Source: Cepaea nemoralis (lineage: Eukaryota > Mollusca > Gastropoda > Stylommatophora > Helicidae). From it: a stretch of 64,000 bases of DNA. Of the stretch, positions 56,537 through 64,000 are shown one piece after another. The position numbers and the translations under genes were made by a program. Every line of letters starts with the position of its first letter. Position 1 is the stretch's first letter. Under the pieces are notes generated by a model. It made no database searches, was not told the origin of the DNA, and saw only the letters and a program-made list of their open reading frames with translations. The stretch is from the NCBI GenBank assembly GCA_014155875.1, contig JACEFZ010021372.1, positions 124,001-188,000 of the forward strand. The letters are read 5' to 3'.

Positions 56537-57062
56537 ATGGCAAAAGTAGCCTTTAGCAAGATGAAAAACATACTGACCAATAAAAAGATGTTAATTGAAA
56601 CGAGAAAAAGAGTGTTGAGGTGCTACATAGAACCTGTACTTTTGTATGGATGTGAAACTTGGACAATGTGCAGTCAAGCTGAAAAACATCTGATGGCTGT
56701 AGAAAAGTGGTTTCTGAGGAAAATGCAAAGAATACCATGGACAGACAGAAAAACCAATGAACAAGTCCTTCAAGAAACAAATGTAGATCTTAAACTGATT
56801 ATAGACATTAGATGTAGACAGTCAACATTTTTTGGGCATGTTATGAGAAGAATTGGAGAACTTGGTGACAACTGGCAAGACTGAAGGGAACAGACCAAGG
56901 GGAGGGCCTAGACGTAAATACCTGGGCGAGATTGGCAGCGGATTGCGTCGCGCTGGTTACTTACGGGGGTATGTGAGCCGGTCGTTCAGAAAGCAATGGC
57001 AAACTACTGGACGTAAAACTTGCTGCAACAGCAACAGTAGCTGAAAAATGCTGGTATTGACT
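56537..57062 (+). pseudogene. RTE-like C-terminus fused to SINE A body, third copy
   Basis: Forward mirror of 48240-48780, with a frame shift near 56880 into ENLVTTGKTEGNRPRGGPRR and the SINE A core at 56985-57050. Confidence 0.8.
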
Positions 57063-57064
57063 GC

Positions 57065-57470
57065 AATGTCCTAAAAAAAAAAAAAAAGTACTCAACAAAT
57101 AATTTAACACTGTGTGAACTTTGTCACCTTTGAACCCTCACTTCGGAGTTCATAAAAACAAATGTTGCAGTGTCATCTACAGGCTTACTTTCATCTTATG
57201 CGTACGCAAATTCAACGTTAAGAGGTAAGTAACGTGTCTAGGCATTAACTGAAATATGAACATTAAAGTTTTATGGAACAAATGAATGTATGTAGTTGAA
57301 ATTCAAAACGAGCTTGAAAACAAAAGACAGACTAGCAGACGGTGGTAGTAAACGTCACTTGACCAGCCGTTTGGGAATAATGTACGGAATTATTACCAAA
57401 CTTTTGGTAATAAAATCTCTCATTATTACCAAACGTTTGGTAATAAAGTCTTTAATAAAGTGTGCTTCAA
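57065..57470. mobile_element. Element D, copy D4
   Basis: Inverted copy with TTACCAAACGTTTGGTAA at about 57427-57444. Confidence 0.65.
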
Positions 57471-57850
57471 ACCAGTCGGCTGACTTTGGTTGATACTTGC
57501 CAAATGTTGATAGTGCTGTGGTATAGATGGTGTCGCGCAAATGACTCCATCTCTCGGTGGCAGTTCCATTTGTGGGGCTAGGCAGAGCCTCCGCCATAGC
57601 CTGGGTGAATTTAATGACCTCTTTGTTTCGGGTGCCGCTGGTGTCGATGCGTGGTCTGCTTTCTGTTCTGTAGATTCTCTTATGCTTTATCTTCGCCTTG
57701 CTGGAAACGAGTGAATGATCGGTGTCGCGGTCAGCACTATGATAGCTGTGAGTCAGCCGTACATTACGGAGATTGTTGCGTTTAGTGAGCACCAGGTCGA
57801 GTTGGTACCAGTTCTTTGATCTGGGGTCCCTCCATGACACCTAACATGTT
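57465..57850 (-). pseudogene. RTE-like endonuclease C-terminal fragment, mirror copy
   Basis: A 161-codon frame (57840-57355) that is open through WRDPRSKNWYQLDLVLTKRN, SYHSADRDTDHSLV, TALSTFGKYQPKSADWFEAH and on into element D. The best-preserved copy of this piece. Confidence 0.82.
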
Positions 57851-57869
57851 AATATAATATTCATGTTTT

Positions 57870-59270
57870 CTCATTTCTTTCTTAATGTTATTAAAGTGTG
57901 GGATCTCATCTCATCTAATCGTGTTCCTCTTGTACCTTGCGGTGTCGAGGTGACGTATAAATCGCGGGAGAGTGTCCGCTTATGGGCTTCACGTATCGAT
58001 ATTCCCACGGACTCTGTTATTCACTGCTTCCATCGTTTGCGTGGTCGGCCTCTTCCTCTGCTTCCATCTGGTCTGTACATCATTGCTTGTTGTGGTACAC
58101 TGGTAACCTACTTGCATGGCCAAACCATGTGACGTGTTGCCTTCTAATAAAATCTAGCGCAGCTATAACCCCCACGTTAGTCCTGATTTCTTCATTTCTG
58201 ATCTTATCTCTTCTTGATACGTTGAGTATTCTTCTCAGGAATCTCATTTCTTTTGTGATTTTCTTTTCTCTTTTTCTGTCATTGTCCAGGTTTGGCATTG
58301 GTAACATAGAGTTGGTGGGAAAATTGTGTTGTAAAGTGCTTTCTTAGTAGTTAGTGATACATGTTTGTTCTTTAGTATTGGTGCCATTTGTCCAATGGGT
58401 TGGTTTGCCTTATTGCATCTTTTTTTTTCGATCTCGTCTTCTGATTTGCCATTTGATGATATAACACTTCCTAAGTACGTGAACCTCTTTACTTGTCTCA
58501 AGGGGTGATCGTTTAGGTGAATTGTTATTGTTGTTTTGTTTTCTTCTTTAGTTATAGTCATTACCTCTGTTTTATTTATACTAATTTTCATGTTATGTTC
58601 CCTATACCAGTGCTTCCCAAAGTGGTGGTCCGCGAGCCCTTCTTTGCCGGTCCACAACGTGAGTTGAGAAAAGTAAGATGTTGTATCGTTTTCCAAGATA
58701 TATTTTATTTTTATTTTATATATCGGTGTTCATTACTGTCGGTGTATACGAGTATATACACCTTTACAAGAAGATCTAAATGTAGTGTTGACATTTGAAA
58801 ACAATTTTTATTTGTAAGCCTCTAAATAATTTTACTCATGAAAATGAGACCACTATTAAATAAATCACCATCATCCAATAAATAATATTATGGAGCAGTA
58901 TTTAGCGCACCGGGACAATACCCACAATTACGTTAAATCTTATATTTATATTAAAATGTATATTGAGGTCATATAAAATTCCAGAATACAAGGAGACAAT
59001 TTTTGAATATTTTTTTTTAACGGCACGGGTCCCAGGTGCAAAAGGAAAATTGTATGTCGGTCCGCGAAAGTGAAAAGTTTGGGAAGAACTGCAATGTACA
59101 TTTCGTTTAGACTATTCATGTGGTCTTGTAATTCAGCTTCTGATGTTGCTATTAGTGCTTGATCGTCCGCAAACAGGAGTTCTCTTGTGGTGTAATTTGC
59201 AGATAGTTCTTCTTCTGTGTTCTCGTCATACGGTGTTCTTGCGGTAAATGTTTGGCTTGACATTGCTTTA
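57870..59270 (-). pseudogene. RTE-like element, RT active site to C-terminus, mirror copy
   Basis: 59263 onward reads MSSQTFTARTPYDENTEEEL, TTRELLFADDQALIATSEAE and LQDHMNSLNEMY, then the hAT-type element, then 58696-58244 in one frame through EHNMKISINKTEVMTITKEE, RQVKRFTYLGSVISSNGKSE and TLCYQCQTWTMTEKEKRKSQ, then by frame shift FLRRILNVSRRDKIRNEEIR. The FADD pair is intact here, unlike the left mirror. Confidence 0.8.
58618..59091. mobile_element. hAT-type non-autonomous element, copy 3
   Basis: CAGTGCTTCCCAAAGTGGTG at 58618 and GGGAAGAACTG ending 59091. Mirror of copy 2. Confidence 0.85.
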
Positions 59271-59284
59271 ACATACGTTGTCTA

Positions 59285-59718
59285 TATATGTTATGAACAA
59301 TAGAAGAGACAGGAGAGGGGTGTGTGTGGTTAAATTCCAGTACACTTTATGTGGCCGTAGGAGGCCAGTAAAAAAATGTTCTCCCCACATATAGGGGGAA
59401 GATTGACCTAATTAACAATGTATTACAATGAAAGTATACAAATATAAAATTTAAGATATAAATATATGACCCAAAAGGTGGTTCTAAAATGTAAGTATCT
59501 AAAACTTAAAAATATTTTTTATAAGAAATCTAAATGTAATATATTTGTCATTAACAAATATTACTTATGCATTGATTATTTAATTTATACGGTAAACGGG
59601 TAGACGTTTAAAGTTGAGTTTTATTATTATCGCTATAATATAATTTATTTTTTCTATAATTCAAGAAGTCTCCCTTGGAACAATATTAGATGTTTATGTC
59701 CCCTACTCAAAACGTAGG
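59285..59718 (-). repeat. Block E, copy 5 (inverted)
   Basis: Direct repeat of 53220-53647 about 6.08 kb away. Confidence 0.7.
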
Positions 59719-59724
59719 GATTGT

Positions 59725-59960
59725 TTAAAAGTCGACAGGCTGGACTTCATTGTACTGAGTTTTTATCGCATATGGCTCGGTCTCTTTCCGCAGCCCGGGA
59801 AAAGTGGCACAAAGCACGATCTCCATAGCTCTACGACGACCAACAGGATTCTCTTGAAACATTCACTCGTGAACGGAAGGTTCGCGGCCCGGAATCGAAC
59901 CCATAACCTTCGGAGCCCGAGTCAAATGGCTTGACCACTTCGCCACGTAGTCTCCCGTAA
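59725..59960 (-). mobile_element. SINE family B, copy B8
   Basis: Inverted. Lacks the spacer deletion of B6/B7, so it pairs with B5 in the outer arms. Confidence 0.87.
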
Positions 59961-60019
59961 TGTACCCTACTTTTTGCTTATCTAAGTGTTTTTCTTTTAG
60001 ATATTTTGTAATTCCTCAG

Positions 60020-61880
60020 AATGCTTGAACGTAATTATCTTCTTCTTCTTTCGTTCGCTTGAAATATGTCTATAACTGCAATGCTGTCTCTTGTATGAAT
60101 TGAACTGTCTTTTTCAGTTCACACAGTGGTCCATAGAGTTTATCTTCCACTGTCGTCTCTCTAGGCCAGAAGGTTTGCCTAGATATATTTTGGGCAGTCT
60201 TGGAGTATGTGCTCTGCTGTCTGCGAGGCCAATCCACATGTGCACATGGCTGTTTCACCAATCTTGAATTTTGCATGCATGTGGTTGCGTAATCTATTGT
60301 GTCCTGTTCTGAGGCGCAGAATAATGACTTGTTTTGGTCTGTCCATAACGTGGTAGTCATCTTGAGCAGGATTTTGTGGCTTTCTGACTGATTTGATCAT
60401 TCTTTTCTTTTGGTGGTATGTAACGGTCACATCAGGCTGTACTTCTTTGGCTCATTCCTTAGCCAATTTATCAGCTCTGTCGTTTCCGGGTACTCCACAG
60501 TAGGATGGTATCCACTGTATGGTGACCTTATGCTGACTGCTAAGTTCAGAAAGTAGTGTAGTGTCCTTAGTACTGGCAATTTCCCAGACAGGAGCGCATC
60601 GAGTACTGAATTTTGCATCTGTCAGTAGCACCACAGGTTGTGTACCATTGCTGGTATTTATTAATTTCTCTGTTGCTATCTTGATTGCCTCAATTTCAGC
60701 ATCATAGTTATGGCAGTACTTTCCTGTCGGTACTCTGGCTGTGTCCCTAGTATTATTTGGGTATCCTATGTACACTCCCGCTCCTCCATTTCGAACAGCA
60801 TTTTGTGCCGACCCATCTGTGTAGGCTCGGATCCAGAGGTCCTGTGAGTATTCTTCATCAAGGAAGCTGAGAGTGGCTGTTCTGCGCTGCACACTGTTCT
60901 GTTCTTCCTTGTCAAATGTTCCTCTCACTTTTGTCTGGATTTGTAATGATAGTCTATACTCATCTTTCCATGGAGTTCGCTCTGGAATAGTTGTTAGGGG
61001 GATACCAACTGTGGGCAAATCGGTGGTTTCTCTGCAGAGTCGTTTGGCCTGGTGGATAAAACTACTTCTTTTCAACCGCCCCATAGCTAGGTTTTCAAAT
61101 TTGTTCTTCATAGGGTGGCCTGGCAAGCTGAGGAACCTTTCTGCTTGTATTAGCGTTTTCGTATCTCTGCGCTCACTCAGTGCTTGTGTCCTCCCCATCT
61201 TCTCCATTTCCACTATAGGGGTTGATCTCATCCCTCCTGTGGTGACTCTAAGTGCTTGATTTTGCACTTTGTCCAGCTCTTGTAGTGTGGTTTTTGATGC
61301 CGAACACCACGCGGTTGACCCGTATTCCAGGTGTGGTCGTATGCTCTGTTGATAAACTGTGCTAAGTATTTTCCCACTGGCTCCCCATGTGGTTCCACTT
61401 AGCTTTCTCGGGATGGCTATTTTCCTTCTGGCTTTTGCTACTGCTTTGTTGATGTGCTTTCTCCATGTCAGCATGCCATTAAATGTTACTCCAAGGTATG
61501 TTGGTTCTTTATCTTCTCTTAGGGGTGTTCCATTTATCTGGATGATCCCTGCCTTTTGCGTGATTGCGTGGCATCCTGATTTCTGTGGTACACCTCTTGG
61601 CTGGTTGCCTCCGTCTTCAGCACCTTTCTTTGCTAGAGCAGACTGTGGTCTCACTCGAGTGTAGATGTGTACGCGCGCACACACGTGTCTGCGCATGCAT
61701 GTACGTGCATACACATCTAGAGCATACTGGTTATTTTCCAGCGCCAGAAATTCGCCGTCGCTCCTTCTCCTGTTAGTTTAAACAGTTCCGCCACATGAAG
61801 GCCAGGAGTTGGACTTTTGTTGCATAGGTTATGTATTCACGAGCCATTGGGGTATTTAAGCAATGTTGGGCGCTCACCCC
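60020..61880 (-). pseudogene. I-type LINE with internal deletion, outer right copy (420-codon open frame)
   Basis: A single frame 61714-60452 runs from the 5' region across the deletion junction (about 61560) through YLGVTFNGMLTWRKH, RVTTGGMRSTPIVEME, IRAYTDGSAQNAVRNGGAG, YDAEIEAIKIATEKL, and IQWIPSYCGVPGNDRADKLA. It lacks endonuclease and RT palm, so it cannot be an active RT, but RNase H is open apart from the His-to-Tyr change. The tail CTCGLASQTAEHILQDC follows in 60430-60179. Confidence 0.87.
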
Positions 61881-61984
61881 AACACTGCGCTCCGGCTACA
61901 TACAGCAACATTTGGAACCAACATAATTATCAATCAAGGCATTACTATAGTATCATGTTATTACGATCTTTTAACTGATTAAAC

Positions 61985-62228
61985 TAAGCTCTAAGCAACT
62001 AAAGAATATTTACTGGAACCAAGTAGCAGCAATTAAAATGGGAAATAAAGAGGGAAGTTACGAACAGATAAAGCTAGGAGTACGACAGGGGTGTGTCTTG
62101 TCATCGGATCTCTTCTACCTATATATAGCGAAGTAATATAAAAGAGACGCCAGGAATACTAATCGGTCGGAGGTTATAATATAAATACGAAGTGATTATT
62201 ACCAAACGTTAAGAAGTCAGTAACGAAG
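61985..62228 (+). pseudogene. RTE-like RT fragment, outer right, ~85 bp deleted
   Basis: As 55950-56164 but missing the MLEDININGKDLS start. It proceeds into the first part of element C, then switches at 62229 to LINE sequence. The junction has a GAAGTGCTTGTG overlap. Confidence 0.7.
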
Positions 62229-64000
62229 TGCTTGTGTCCTCCCCATCTTCTCCATTTCCACTATAGGGGTTGATCTCATCCCTCCTGTGGTGACTCTAAG
62301 TGCTTGATTTTGCGTCTTGTCCAGCTCTTGTAGTGTGGTTTTTTATGCTGAACACCACGCAGTTGACCCATATTCCAGATGTGGTCGTATGCTCTGTTGG
62401 TAAACTTTGTTAAGTATTTTTCCACTGGCTCCCCATGTGGTTGCACTTAGCATTCTCAGGATGGCTATTTTCCTTCTGGCTTTTGCTACTGCTTTGTTGA
62501 TGTGCTTTCTCCATGTCAGCCTGCCATCAAATGTTACTCCAAGGTATGTTGGTTCTTTATCTTCTCTTAGGGGTGTTCCATTTATCTGGATGATCCCTGC
62601 CTTTTGTTTTGAAGAGAGGGTAAATAGAGTGGTGCTGCACTTGTCAGTGTTTATGCTGAAATACCATCTATTTGCCCATGCAGCAAATGTATCTACAGCT
62701 CTTTGTAGCAATTTGGTGGCCACTGATGCATGTTCATTTGTGCTCCATAAAACCAGGTCATCGGCGTACATTGCCGCTTTAATTCCATGCGGTAGATTAG
62801 CAACAAGATCATTGATGAAGATTAGAAAAAGTGTGGTGGACAAGACTCCGCCCTGGGGAACACCGTGATGCAGTAGCACTTTCTTGCTCTTGAGTCCGTC
62901 TATCTGTACTCGCGCTCTTCTGTTGTGCAAGTATGCTTTCACCCATTTGTACATTCTTCCATTGACTTTGCAGTTTCTCAGTTTCTTCATCAGACCTTCT
63001 TTCCAGACTTTGCCAAAGGCTTTCTTCAGATCTATCCATGCCGCAAGCACCAGCTTCTTCTCTTGGAATGCATCCTCAATTTATTGAGAGAGGTAGGTTG
63101 TCTGATCTTCCGTAGAGTAGCACTGCCTAAAGCCAGCCTGCTGTGGCACAAAGATGTTTTCACTTTCAATGTTCCACTGCAGTCTGTGATTGACGATACG
63201 CTCCAGTGTTTTGCAGAGACAGCTGGTGAGGCTAACTGGTCTGTAGCTAAAGGCAATGGAACCATCTTTCCCTGATTTTAGTAAGGGTATCATGATTGCT
63301 TCTCTCCAGGCTTGTGGAACTCTGCCTAAGGTCCAGCTGTTATTGAAGATCTGCAACAGCTTTGCTTTGGCCTCTGTTCCTAGGTTCCTGATCATTTCAT
63401 TGGAGATACCATCAGCTCCTGATGACTTTCTCATTTTCAGTTTTGATATGGCTAGCTCCAGTTCGATGATTGTGATGGGTGCCTCCAGAACCTCATGTAC
63501 TATTTGCTTATGTCCTGTATGTTATCGTTTCTCTCGAATATCTTGCTGTTTCTCTGGACTAATTTTGATATTGTTATCTTGTGCGAATGAGTCCGCAAAA
63601 TGGTCAGCTGCATGCTTTCTTGTTAAGATGTTTCCATCTTTATGTAGTGCAATTTTTGAGTTTCTCCCTGTGCCCTCATCCTTAAGTTGTTTTATTAGCT
63701 TCCGCAATTTTCTTGTGTCTCTTTCAAAGTTCAGAGATTCCGTTTTCTCCTGCCAGCTTTTCCGTCTAGCCTGCAGCTTGGCCCTTTGAAATTTGGCTTT
63801 TGTGTGCTGGAATTTATTGTGGTGCTCTTGGCTGGGCGTGGCCTCTGCTTGCTTTCTGCACACTTCAACATCGTTATGCAAGTGTTCCAGTTCACTACTC
63901 CAGTAGGGTTTGTATTGTTTACGGGATCCTCTTGGTACTGTTTCTCGCGCTGCCTGTAGCATGCATTTCCCAAACTCTCCAACTACTTTATTTATGTCTT
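62229..64000 (-). pseudogene. I-type LINE copy 4: endonuclease end and RT, cut at both ends
   Basis: On the minus strand from the window end: QAARETVPRGSRKQYKPYWS (linker), MRKSSGADGISNEMIRNLG (63434), RVPQAWREAIMIPLLKSGKD, AAWIDLKKAFGKVWKEGL (63050), HHGVPQGGVLSTTLF, AAMYADDLVLW and YLGVTFDGRLTWRKH, then a stop at 62343 and an abrupt end after the MEKMGRTQ region. RNase H is missing. RT boxes are present, in two frames. It is the likely outward continuation of the palindrome, pairing with 42377-44147. Confidence 0.87.

Larger units (their letters stand above)
52665..61558 (-). repeat. Right arm of giant inverted repeat
   Basis: Mirror of 43767-52658, with substitutions (for example Met/Arg and Pro/Leu codon differences in the LINE RT) and small indels. 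Confidence 0.9.

Overview
The window is eukaryotic and almost wholly made of transposable elements. I find no intact host gene, rRNA, CRISPR array or prokaryotic signal. The mix is several non-LTR retrotransposon lineages (an I-superclade-like type with RNase H, and RTE-like types without it), a Penelope-like fragment, a Ty3/gypsy element whose integrase tail lies before the reverse transcriptase, tRNA-derived SINEs, hAT, piggyBac and Tc1/mariner-type remnants, and long microsatellites. This fits an invertebrate animal, possibly a mollusc. The taxon is an inference from repeat content only.

Layout. 1-5 kb: minisatellite-bearing repeat, piggyBac-type non-autonomous element, RTE-like fragment lacking its catalytic box. 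5-9.3 kb: LINE tail, SINE, broken hAT transposase invaded by a LINE 3' end, and a fold-back element with 33-bp tandem repeats. 9.4-11.7 kb: low complexity, a tRNA-like element and a palindrome-bearing element. 11.7-17.4 kb: chimera of RTE-like RT, Penelope-like RT and a 5'-truncated LINE. 17.5-23.4 kb: tandemly duplicated SINE/Penelope block, Tc1/mariner-type pseudogene, second minisatellite repeat, GA-rich satellite.

23.4-39.2 kb is a nested stack: an RTE-like element is split at 24.72/38.13 kb by a nearly full-length I-type LINE, which is itself split at 26.40/34.80 kb by an 8.4-kb LTR retrotransposon. Target duplications are visible for both insertions. The LTR element has 618-bp LTRs with only two differences that I could see, a 5-bp target duplication, and a primer binding site like a tRNA-Leu 3' end. 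Its GPY/F integrase tail precedes RT (the order known for Gmr1-like gypsy elements), and the integrase catalytic core is absent.

38-64 kb is dominated by a very large inverted repeat centred on a 6-bp spacer at 52659-52664. Its arms are about 8.9 kb or longer and are themselves built from duplicated blocks (LINE, SINE, RTE-like fragments, hAT-type element). Three LINE copies share one internal deletion junction, so these blocks multiplied by segmental duplication rather than independent insertion. The arms carry substitutions and a 10-bp indel, so they are not exact copies. Either a real fold-back amplification or a join of two haplotypes could produce this.

Nearly every coding region is a pseudogene with frameshifts and stops. 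Nothing here forms a working host pathway. The biology is transposition, nesting and segmental duplication.
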